From: Acidimicrobiia bacterium
Lineage (GTDB): Bacteria > Actinomycetota > Acidimicrobiia > Acidimicrobiales > Acidimicrobilacustridaceae
Direction of reading: 5' to 3'
Length of the DNA stretch: 11,599 nucleotides
Assembly (NCBI GenBank): GCA_018882825.1
Contig: VERC01000052.1
Coordinates: 1 to 11,599, forward strand
The notes under the pieces are model-generated. The model saw nothing but the letters and a program-made list of their open reading frames with translations. It made no database searches and was not told where the DNA came from. The position numbers and the translations under genes were made by a program. This document shows positions 1 to 6,010 of this stretch, piece by piece (within the stretch, counting starts at the first letter, position 1; each line of letters begins with the position of its first letter).

Positions 1-593
1 GCCTCGGACCGATCGACGCGGACGAGATCATCGTGGCCGTCCCCGCCCGGCCCGCCGCCCGCCTCCTGGCCCCGATCGTCGACGACGTGGCGACGTCGCT
101 GGCCGACCTCGAGTACGCGTCGGTGGCCATGGTGACCGTCGCCGTGCGACGCACCGATGTCACCGTCCCCCTCGACGCCAGCGGGTTCCTGGTCGCCGCC
201 ACCGATCCGCTGCCCACGCTCACCGCCTGTTCATGGGCATCGTCGAAGTGGGCGCACCTCGCAGATCCCGAGATCGCCGTGCTGCGCGTGTCGGCCGGCA
301 GGTACGGCGACACCCACGCGCTCGATCTCGACGACGACGAACTGGTGCGCGCCATCGGCGTGGACCTCGGCACCACCATGGGACTGTCGTCGGACCCGGT
401 GGCCAGTCGGGTCACCCGGTGGATCGACGGACTGCCGCAGTTCCGTCCGGGGCACCCCTCACGGGTCGCCGGTTGGCGCGCCGCCCTGGCCGACGCCGCT
501 CCCGGCCTCCATCTGGCCGGCGCCGCCTGTGACGGACTGGGGCTCCCGGCGTGTGTGCGTCAGGGCCGGGTGGCCGCCGCCGCCGTGGCCTGA
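1..593 (+). CDS. hemY: Protoporphyrinogen/coproporphyrinogen oxidase, C-terminal part (5' end outside window)
   Basis: The reading frame is open from base 3 and ends at the TGA at 591-593, giving 196 residues of a gene that begins upstream of the window. The family is the FAD-dependent oxidase that aromatises the porphyrinogen ring in haem synthesis. In actinobacteria it usually acts on coproporphyrinogen III (CgoX/HemY type). What is visible is the edge of the FAD/substrate fold (DEIIVAVPARPAARLL near the start) and the diagnostic C-terminal FAD-contact segment LAGAACDGLGLPACVRQG, which corresponds to the family pattern GxxYxGxGxPxCxxxG. A GTG at base 33 is in frame, but the conserved strand before it shows that it is internal. 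The last 34 bp overlap the convergent hydrolase gene. The family call is secure. Which porphyrinogen is the substrate is inferred. Confidence 0.85.
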   Translation, partial: LGPIDADEIIVAVPARPAARLLAPIVDDVATSLADLEYASVAMVTVAVRRTDVTVPLDASGFLVAATDPLPTLTACSWASSKWAHLADPEIAVLRVSAGRYGDTHALDLDDDELVRAIGVDLGTTMGLSSDPVASRVTRWIDGLPQFRPGHPSRVAGWRAALADAAPGLHLAGAACDGLGLPACVRQGRVAAAAVA

Positions 594-2032
594 GTCGGCC
601 GGGTCGGGGTCGACAGGGCGTCGCGCACGGCATCGGCCACGATCGTGCCCTCGAAGACTCGCGGGTTCGTGCCCGCCCACAGCGCCACCGGGTTGTCGAA
701 GGTGAAGGCCCGGAACCCGTCGAGGTCGAGGTGTCCGTGCTCCACCAGTTCCCACGCCTCACCGAGCACACCGGTGAAGTCGGGGACGTCCCAGTGTCCG
801 ATGTCGCTGGCGAAGATGGCCGGCAGACGGGCCCCGAGCGGATTGAGCGAGGTGTTGAACGCCACCGCCGCCATCGGATCGTCGGCCTCACAACCGAAGA
901 AGTACTGCTCGGTGAAGATCCGTCGGATGTCGCTGGCCGACGCCACCGATGACTCGGCGAACTCGTCGACCACGTCATCGCCGACGATCGGTTCGCTCAA
1001 CATGGCGAGGCCGGTGCCCAGTCGATCGAGCCGCTCGCGCATCCGTCCCTCGGCGTAGTCGCCGAACAGCGACGACAGCACCTCCCGATCCAACGCGGCC
1101 GGGTCGTACTGACCGATGGCGCCGATGTTGCGCTTCTCCCAGTGACCGATGATGTCGCTGTAGAGATTGCAGGCCCACGCCGTTCCCCCCTCGAGGAAGG
1201 CGAAGCGCAACTGCGGGTAGCGCATGGGCACGCCCCCGAAGAACAGTGACCGTGCCGTCAGTTCACCGGCGGCGGCGAAGTTGCCGATGTGGTTGAACAC
1301 GTAGTTGGTCGGTGAGGTCCGCGATCCCCACCCCATGCCGCTGGAGTGGAACGTCGGCGAGACCCCGAGCTCGACACAGGCCTCCCACAGCGGCGTGTAG
1401 TCGAGAGGCGAACCGTGTCCGAGTCCGTCCATCCACGTGGCCCCGGAGCCGTCGGCGCGGGGGCGGGGCACGACACCTCCGAGCATGGTCGCCCGCAGTC
1501 CGAGGTCGGTGGCGAACCGGAGTTCCTCGACCGCCTCCTCGGGCGTGAACGTGGGGATGCACGCCACCGGCAGCATGCGGTCGGCGTAGGGGGCGTAGGT
1601 CTCGGCCAGATAGATGTTGAACGCCCTGGACATCGCCCGCCGCAGTTCCTCGTCGGGGACGTGGATGGCCGTGAGTCCGTAGGTCGGGTAGAGGAAGGCG
1701 ACGTCGATGCCCATCTGATCGAGCCGCTCGTACATCAGGCGCGGGAGCATGGCCGTGGCCCGATCCAGGGTGTTGCGGGTGGGCACCCCCCACCACGGTG
1801 AGCGGGTCATCCCCCGGGTGCGACGATCGGTGGCGGTCACCGACTGGGTGGTACGGCCGCTGTCGACGAGGCGGTCGAAGGTCGAGGCCACCGACTCGCC
1901 GGCCACCTCGACGAGGATGTCCCGCACCAGCGGGAGGTACTCGATGATGTGGCCGTCGTTGTCGATCACCGGGTGGTCGAGTCGGGCGCGGATGGCGGCG
2001 ACCTCGTCGTCGGGCCGATGGGTGACGGTCAT
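560..2032 (-). CDS. Amidohydrolase-2 family (ACMSD-like) metal-dependent hydrolase/decarboxylase
   Basis: A 490-residue TIM-barrel amidohydrolase of the Amidohydrolase_2 group, whose members hydrolyse or decarboxylate small carboxylated or cyclic substrates using one divalent metal. Visible landmarks are the N-terminal metal motif region DNDGHIIE (residues 24-31, with His28), a His in PTFHSSG (His229), a His in FNHIGN (His248), the strand-end FLEGGTAW (from residue 279) and the C-terminal Asp in ASDIGHWDVPDF (Asp410). The frame stays open upstream to 2338, but the ATG at 2030-2032 is chosen because a purine-rich GAGGGGGAG lies just before it and conserved sequence begins soon after. It is transcribed away from the NlpC/P60 gene and runs 34 bp into the 3' end of the haem oxidase gene. 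The substrate is unknown; many actinobacteria carry several paralogues of this kind. It is predicted to be cytoplasmic, as no signal peptide is seen. Confidence 0.85.
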   Translation of the reverse strand: MTVTHRPDDEVAAIRARLDHPVIDNDGHIIEYLPLVRDILVEVAGESVASTFDRLVDSGRTTQSVTATDRRTRGMTRSPWWGVPTRNTLDRATAMLPRLMYERLDQMGIDVAFLYPTYGLTAIHVPDEELRRAMSRAFNIYLAETYAPYADRMLPVACIPTFTPEEAVEELRFATDLGLRATMLGGVVPRPRADGSGATWMDGLGHGSPLDYTPLWEACVELGVSPTFHSSGMGWGSRTSPTNYVFNHIGNFAAAGELTARSLFFGGVPMRYPQLRFAFLEGGTAWACNLYSDIIGHWEKRNIGAIGQYDPAALDREVLSSLFGDYAEGRMRERLDRLGTGLAMLSEPIVGDDVVDEFAESSVASASDIRRIFTEQYFFGCEADDPMAAVAFNTSLNPLGARLPAIFASDIGHWDVPDFTGVLGEAWELVEHGHLDLDGFRAFTFDNPVALWAGTNPRVFEGTIVADAVRDALSTPTRPTQATAAAATRP

Positions 2033-2140
2033 GGCTCCCCCTCTGGCGCCGCGCCGTGCGGCTCCCGCCGACAGTACACAGGGCGACCGACCCACCGAAC
2101 CGGTGAAGAACCGCAGGTCAGGCCTGTGGATGACGAAACC

Positions 2141-2189
2141 GTTGCGATGATGTTGCGGAGCCGGCAGAGAACCGCAACACTTTCGCAAC
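2141..2189. promoter_or_regulatory. Symmetric four-hexamer array (probable operator) between divergent genes
   Basis: Two direct copies of GTTGCG (2141-2146 and 2152-2157) are mirrored by two copies of CGCAAC (2173-2178 and 2184-2189). Within each arm the hexamers are exactly 11 bp apart, about one helical turn, and the whole array is symmetric about base 2165. The left arm GTTGCGATGATGTTGCGG matches the reverse complement of the right arm at 15 of 18 positions. The array lies in the 185-bp gap between the divergent amidohydrolase and NlpC/P60 genes, so a bound regulator could act on both. Tandem hexamers at 11-bp spacing are typical of OmpR/PhoB-type response regulators; that assignment is inference. 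As RNA the same bases could form a hairpin just before the NlpC/P60 start. I found no convincing -35/-10 pair for either gene. Confidence 0.55.
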
Positions 2190-2217
2190 AATGTTCGAGT
2201 CAAGCCCCCTCCCCCAC

Positions 2218-2814
2218 ATGGACGAGCGCCCGGTCCACGGTCGTCATCGAGTCCGGTCATGGCACGTCGCCGTGGCCATCGTCGTGGTGATGCTGACCGT
2301 GGTGGTCGGACTGGTCGCCGCCCCCTCGAACGCGTCACCCACGCTCGATGCGTCCTCCTCGAGCGGCGTCACCGCCGAACCGGTGGCACCGCGCACCCCC
2401 GACATGGGGCCCGAGAGTGGCCCGCAGTTGACCGTCGAGGCATGGAACCGAGCCATCGGCACCGCTGCAGTGCTGGTGGGCGAGACGAAGCTCGGCGCTC
2501 CCTACGTGTACTCGGCCGGAGGCCCCAACGCCTTCGACTGCTCGGGCTTCGTCCGCTGGGTGTGGCTGCAACTGGGCGTGACGCTCCCCCACAACTCGGT
2601 GGCCATGTGGAACGTGATCGATCGGATCCCCGTGTCGGAACTGCGCCCCGGGGACCTCGTGTTCGACTCCCTCGGAGGTCCGCCCGAGCACGTCTCCATC
2701 TACGCCGGTGACGGGATGATGATCCACGCCCCCAACAGCGGCGGTCGGGTCCGCTTCGATCCCGTCGGCTGGTGGACGGGCGCCCGGGTGTCCGCCGGAC
2801 GCGTCGCCCTCTGA
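2218..2814 (+). CDS. Exported NlpC/P60 family peptidoglycan endopeptidase
   Basis: A secreted or membrane-tethered cysteine peptidase that would cut peptide stems of peptidoglycan. From the ATG at 2218 the protein has 198 residues: a basic N-terminal stretch, a hydrophobic signal/anchor segment (about residues 17-35), a Ser/Pro-rich linker, then a single NlpC/P60 domain from about residue 80. The catalytic set is intact: Cys108 in FDCSG, His158 in EHVSIY and His170 in MIHAPNSG, with the usual RPGDLVF strand between them. No LysM, SH3 or coiled-coil targeting domain is present. An in-frame ATG at 2191 would add nine residues. Neither start has a clear Shine-Dalgarno sequence; 2218 is preferred because it gives a shorter signal n-region and leaves the hexamer array outside the gene. 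Function is secure at family level; the exact bond cleaved is unknown. Confidence 0.88.
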   Translation: MDERPVHGRHRVRSWHVAVAIVVVMLTVVVGLVAAPSNASPTLDASSSSGVTAEPVAPRTPDMGPESGPQLTVEAWNRAIGTAAVLVGETKLGAPYVYSAGGPNAFDCSGFVRWVWLQLGVTLPHNSVAMWNVIDRIPVSELRPGDLVFDSLGGPPEHVSIYAGDGMMIHAPNSGGRVRFDPVGWWTGARVSAGRVAL

Positions 2815-2817
2815 CCC

Positions 2818-2840
2818 GACGTCTCGCCGGGCGAGTCGTC
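2818..2840 (+). terminator. Hairpin immediately after the NlpC/P60 stop codon
   Basis: Beginning three bases after the stop codon, GACG-t-CTCGCC and GGCGAG-t-CGTC are complementary around a central G, giving a roughly 10-bp stem interrupted by one T/T mismatch. In RNA the innermost pairs would open to form the loop. There is no U-run, so this is not a classical intrinsic terminator. In high-GC actinobacteria such U-poor hairpins often lie at transcript ends, but it could equally be a processing or stability element before the next gene. Confidence 0.35.
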
Positions 2841-2862
2841 GCCGGCCTGACAGAGTGGGTCC

Positions 2863-3507
2863 GTGGGTCGACTGCGAACACTGGTGCGGGAGGGTTCGGC
2901 GCGGACGCTGGTGCTGCTGCCCGGCTACGCCGATCGGGCCGAGTCGTTCCTGGCCCGCGCCGACCGGTTCGATCCCGAGTGTCGGTGGCGGGTCGTGGTG
3001 CTCGAGGGTCGACTGCACAACGAACGCGGCCCCTATTGGTACGACGTCGACGACGAGGGCCCGGTCGCCGCTGAGCTCGACGCCGCCGTGGCGGCCGTGC
3101 GGGACGAACTCGACGCCCTGAGGACGGACGGGTCGCCCGGCGAACCGGTGCTGGCCGGCTTCTCCCAGGGCGGCGCCCTGGCCCTGGCCACCCTGCTCGA
3201 CCCCACCACCTCGACGCCCCCGGCGGCCGTGGGCGTGCTGGCCGGCTACCTGCCCACGCGACCCGAGGGGGCCATCGATCTCGACCGGGCGGCGGGTCTG
3301 CCGATGCTGCTCGCCCACGGGGATGACGACGCCCTGGTCGAGCCGCTGCGCGGTCGGTCGGCGGCCAAGGCCCTGCAACGCGCCGGCGCCTCGGTGTCGT
3401 GGATCCCGACCGAGGGCGGTCATCGCTTCGACGGACCACTGCTCGATGCGTTCGGCACCTGGCTCGCCGCTCTGGACCGGGGCGAGACGCCGCGGGCCCC
3501 GATCTGA
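2863..3507 (+). CDS. Alpha/beta hydrolase, phospholipase/carboxylesterase (Abhydrolase_2) family
   Basis: A 214-residue serine hydrolase of the small carboxylesterase/thioesterase group. The complete triad can be placed: Ser101 in the nucleophile elbow GFSQGG, Asp156 in the HGDDDALV strand end, and His187 in EGGHRFDG. An early LLPGYAD segment (residues 18-24) supplies the oxyanion region. No signal peptide is seen, so a cytoplasmic enzyme acting on small esters or acyl groups is likely; the natural substrate is unknown. The chosen start is a GTG 48 bp after the NlpC/P60 stop. It has no strong ribosome-binding site, so the start is the least certain part. The gene heads a same-strand run, with 31 bp to the next gene. 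Confidence 0.85.
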   Translation: MGRLRTLVREGSARTLVLLPGYADRAESFLARADRFDPECRWRVVVLEGRLHNERGPYWYDVDDEGPVAAELDAAVAAVRDELDALRTDGSPGEPVLAGFSQGGALALATLLDPTTSTPPAAVGVLAGYLPTRPEGAIDLDRAAGLPMLLAHGDDDALVEPLRGRSAAKALQRAGASVSWIPTEGGHRFDGPLLDAFGTWLAALDRGETPRAPI

Positions 3508-3538
3508 CGAGTCCGACGGCACCGACTACGAAGAGGGG

Positions 3539-4063
3539 ATGAGCGACGTCGCCCCGTCACCGCCGACCAGATCGACGATCGCCCGCTACGCACCGTTGCT
3601 GCTGGTGGCCTCCTGCATCGCCGTGCTGGTGGCGATGGCGTTCATCAGCCCGTTCAGGAGTCCCCCACCCTCGGTGACCGTCGCCGACGCGCTGATCGGG
3701 TCCGACAACGACCCCACCGGCGCCTACATGGTGATCTCCAACCCGGGCGGGCCCGACACGCTCCTGTCGGCCTCCAGCCCGGCGGCGTCCTCGGTGGTGC
3801 TGCAGGAGGCCGGCAGTTCGTCGGCCCCGACCACGGTGGCCCGGATCGACGTGCCCGGCTTCGCCGATCTCCGGCTGCAGCCGGGTGGCGACCAGCTCCT
3901 GTTGCGCGGTCTCGTCGCGCCGCTGGCGGTGGGCCAGCGGGTGCCGGTGACGCTCGAGTTCGAGCGCAGCGGCACGATCACCGTCGAGGCCGAGGTGGCC
4001 ACCTACACCACCATCGCCGATCGACTGCTGCCGCCCCGACTGAAGCTGCCCGGCGAGCAGTAG
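3539..4063 (+). CDS. Membrane-anchored PCuAC-fold protein lacking copper ligands
   Basis: A 174-residue protein with one N-terminal transmembrane segment (about residues 17-37) followed by a cupredoxin-like PCu(A)C (DUF461) domain. PCuAC proteins are extracytoplasmic copper chaperones that help load CuA of cytochrome oxidase. The fold markers are clear: TGAYMVISN, SSPAASSVVLQEAG, LQPGGDQLLLRGL and VPVTLEFERSGTITVEAEV line up with the family's AYxxIxN, SSPxAxxVELHE, LxPGGxHxMLMGL and VPLTLTFExAG segments. However, all four copper-ligand positions differ: His to Gln89, Met to Val100, His to Gln119 and Met to Leu121. The exported domain contains no His and no Cys, and only one Met. The ATG follows a good AAGAGGGG ribosome site. 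It lies upstream of the zinc transporter genes. A non-copper scaffold or binding role is inferred; the function is unknown. Confidence 0.75.
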   Translation: MSDVAPSPPTRSTIARYAPLLLVASCIAVLVAMAFISPFRSPPPSVTVADALIGSDNDPTGAYMVISNPGGPDTLLSASSPAASSVVLQEAGSSSAPTTVARIDVPGFADLRLQPGGDQLLLRGLVAPLAVGQRVPVTLEFERSGTITVEAEVATYTTIADRLLPPRLKLPGEQ

Positions 4064-4069
4064 CCCGGG

Positions 4070-4098
4070 TTGCCGATCGGCCCGGGCGGGGTGATACT
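4070..4098 (+). promoter_or_regulatory. Probable sigma70-type promoter for znuA-znuB-lnt
   Basis: TTGCCG at 4070-4075 (four of six matches to the -35 consensus) is followed after 17 bp by GATACT at 4093-4098 (four of six matches to TATAAT). This would start transcription around 4104-4106, roughly 35 bases before the znuA start. The element lies directly after the stop codon of the PCuAC-like gene and runs into the palindromic operator described separately, which supports its being used. It was read by eye, not mapped. Confidence 0.5.
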
Positions 4099-4120
4099 GG
4101 GAATGGTTCCCATTTCCAGT
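4096..4120. promoter_or_regulatory. 25-bp palindrome, probable Zur/Fur-family operator of znuA
   Basis: The half-sites ACTGGGAATGG (4096-4106) and CCATTTCCAGT (4110-4120) are inverted repeats matching at 10 of 11 positions around a 3-bp centre. The palindrome covers the end of the predicted -10 element and the expected transcription start, where a repressor would block initiation. Its position in front of a zinc ABC-transporter lipoprotein gene, and the GAATG...CATTTC core, point to a Zur (zinc-responsive Fur-family) site. It does not exactly match the textbook Zur or Fur consensus, so the identity of the regulator is inferred from context. Confidence 0.6.
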
Positions 4121-4139
4121 CGATCCGACCGGAGGATCG

Positions 4140-5156
4140 TTGCCCCGTCGCCCCGCACTCGCACTGCTCGGAGTGGTCGCTGCCGCGCTGACCTTCGTGG
4201 CCTGCGGCGGTTCGCCCTCGGCCGACTCGGGGGGCGAGACCCTGGCCGTGGTGACCAAGCCGTTGGTGATCGCCACCACCCCGATCGTGGGCGATCTGGT
4301 GTCCCGGGTGGCCGGTGACCGCGTGGCGGTGGAGACCCTCATGCCCCCGGGCGCCGACCCCCACGACTTCGAACCGAGTGCCGCCCAGGCCGCTCGATTG
4401 CGCCGGGCCGCGCTGATCGTGGAGAACGGTCTGGGTCTCGAACAACGACTGCAACCGGCCATCGACGCCGCCGAGCGAGAGGGCGTGCCCGTGCTGTCGT
4501 TGGGTGAGTTGCTCGATCCCCTCCCGTTGGACGAGAGCGGCGACGCCCATGGGCACGGCGCCGATGACGACCACGCCCACTCGGGCGAAACGGCGGTGAC
4601 CGACGCCGCCCTCGACCCCCACGTCTGGCTCGACCCCGAGCGGATGGCCCGCGCCGCCATGATCGTCGCCGCCGAACTGGCCCGGGTGACGAACGCCGAC
4701 GACGCGACCGCCGCGACCCTGCGCAACGACGCGCAGCAGTACGCCGCCGCTGCCCTCGCCGCCGCCACCACCGCGGAGCAGTTGCTCGCCGCCATCCCCG
4801 AACCGCGACGGATCCTGGTGACCAATCACGACGCGCTTGGGTACTTCGCCAACCGCTTCGGGTTGACGGTGAAGGGCGTGATCGTGCCCGGAGGCTCGAC
4901 GCAGGCCGAACCGAGTGCGGCCGAGGTGGCCGACCTCGTGAAGGTGCTGCGCGCCACGCGCGTGCCGGCGATCTTCACCGAATCGACCACCTCGTCTCGT
5001 CTGCCCGACACCATCGCCCGGGACGCAGGCGGCAACGTCCGCGTCGTGGTCGTCACCACCGACACGCTGGGTCGTACCGGCGCCGCCGATTCCACCTACG
5101 CCGGACTCATCACCGAACTGGCCCGACGGATCGCCGACGGGCTCCGATCCACCTAG
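4140..5156 (+). CDS. znuA: Zinc ABC transporter substrate-binding lipoprotein
   Basis: A 338-residue cluster A-I solute-binding protein that captures zinc (possibly manganese) outside the membrane and delivers it to the permease encoded next. It starts at a TTG preceded by GGAGG at 4131-4135; there is no usable ATG nearby. The N-terminus is a signal peptide ending at a lipobox-like FVAC (lipidated Cys22). Phe at -3 is unusual for a lipobox. Likely metal ligands are His75 in ADPHDFEP, His161 in LDPHVWLDP, His230 in TNHDALGYF and the acidic residue in FTEST (Glu281). A mobile loop rich in His and acidic residues (about 131-150, with His137, 139, 145 and 147) is typical of zinc rather than manganese carriers. 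The permease gene follows after 10 bp. Regulation by the palindrome just upstream is likely. Confidence 0.9.
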   Translation: MPRRPALALLGVVAAALTFVACGGSPSADSGGETLAVVTKPLVIATTPIVGDLVSRVAGDRVAVETLMPPGADPHDFEPSAAQAARLRRAALIVENGLGLEQRLQPAIDAAEREGVPVLSLGELLDPLPLDESGDAHGHGADDDHAHSGETAVTDAALDPHVWLDPERMARAAMIVAAELARVTNADDATAATLRNDAQQYAAAALAAATTAEQLLAAIPEPRRILVTNHDALGYFANRFGLTVKGVIVPGGSTQAEPSAAEVADLVKVLRATRVPAIFTESTTSSRLPDTIARDAGGNVRVVVVTTDTLGRTGAADSTYAGLITELARRIADGLRST

Positions 5157-5166
5157 CCTCCGACCG

Positions 5167-6009
5167 GTGCACTGGCTGCTCGAGCCCTTCCAGTACGACT
5201 TCATCCTGCGGGCACTGTTCGCCGGGGCGCTGGCCGCGATCACGTGTTCCCTGGTCGGCACCTGGGTCGTGATCCGCGGGATGTCGTTCATGGGCGATGC
5301 GCTGGCCCACGGCGTGCTGCCCGGGATCGCCGTGGCCTTCATCATCGGGATCGACGTCGCCATCGGTGCGTTCGTCTCCGCCATCGTCATGGTGCTCGGC
5401 ATCAACCTCGTGAATCGTGCGTCACGACTGTCGACCGACACCGGGATCGGTCTGCTCTTCGTCGGGATGCTGGCCCTCGGTGTGGCCATCATCTCGAGGA
5501 CGAAGTCGTTCACCGGCGATCTCACCTCGTTCCTGTTCGGCTCGGTACTGGGGATCACCACCGCCGATCTGTGGGTGCAACTGGTGGCGGCGGTGGTGAC
5601 GTTGCTGGCCGTCGTCGTGTTCCACCGGATGTTCCTGGCGTTGTCGTTCAATGCGCAGAAGGCGGCCGCTCTCGGTCTGCGTCCCCGACTGGCCCATCTG
5701 GTGATGCTGGTGTTGGTGGCCATCGCCGTGGTGGCGTCGTTCCGGGCCGTCGGCACGCTGTTGGTGTTCGGTCTGCTGGTGGCCCCGCCGGCCACCGCGG
5801 CGCTCGTCGTCCGCCGGGTCCCGGCGATGATGGCGCTGTCGTGCGCCATCGGTGTGGCCTCGGTGGCACTCGGTCTGGTGTTCACGTACCACTTCGACAC
5901 CGCCGCCGGCGCCACGATGGCCGGCACCACGGTGGCCGTGTTCTTCGTCGTGCTGGCGGCGCGCGAACTGCTCACCCGACTCCGACGTCGGCCAGTCGCG
6001 GTCGCCTGA
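5167..6009 (+). CDS. znuB: Zinc/manganese ABC transporter permease (ABC-3 family)
   Basis: A 280-residue polytopic membrane protein with about eight hydrophobic segments between residues 13 and 267. Family marks are the SFMGDALAHGVLPG motif after the first helix (residues 40-53), conserved polar positions in the middle helices, and the cytoplasmic coupling segment FNAQKAAALGLRP (161-173) that contacts the ATPase. It would form the zinc channel with its partner subunits. The start is a GTG 10 bp after znuA, with no clear ribosome site, so translational coupling is likely. The next gene, lnt, begins one base after its stop. No ATP-binding subunit gene (znuC) is found anywhere in the window, so the ATPase must be encoded elsewhere. 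Confidence 0.9.
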   Translation: MHWLLEPFQYDFILRALFAGALAAITCSLVGTWVVIRGMSFMGDALAHGVLPGIAVAFIIGIDVAIGAFVSAIVMVLGINLVNRASRLSTDTGIGLLFVGMLALGVAIISRTKSFTGDLTSFLFGSVLGITTADLWVQLVAAVVTLLAVVVFHRMFLALSFNAQKAAALGLRPRLAHLVMLVLVAIAVVASFRAVGTLLVFGLLVAPPATAALVVRRVPAMMALSCAIGVASVALGLVFTYHFDTAAGATMAGTTVAVFFVVLAARELLTRLRRRPVAVA

Positions 6010-6010
6010 C

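Noticed and set aside
2125..2133. TGTGGATGA, one mismatch from a DnaA box
   Set aside because: It is a single isolated near-match with no cluster of boxes, no AT-rich unwinding region and no replication genes nearby.
2033..2338. N-terminal extension of the amidohydrolase up to 2338
   Set aside because: The extra residues are Arg/Gly-rich with no conserved features, they run through the hexamer array and into the NlpC/P60 gene, and a good ribosome site precedes the ATG at 2032.
2335..3522. A 395-codon minus-strand frame opposite the NlpC/P60 and esterase genes
   Set aside because: Its Gly/Arg/His-rich composition with no motif marks it as a shadow of two genes with complete catalytic triads on the other strand.
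3978..5975. A 665-codon open frame on the minus strand opposite znuA and znuB
   Set aside because: It is low-complexity (Ala/Thr/Ser-rich, then Gly/His/Arg-rich), shows no recognisable domain, and lies antisense to two clearly conserved genes. Long antisense frames are expected at this GC content.
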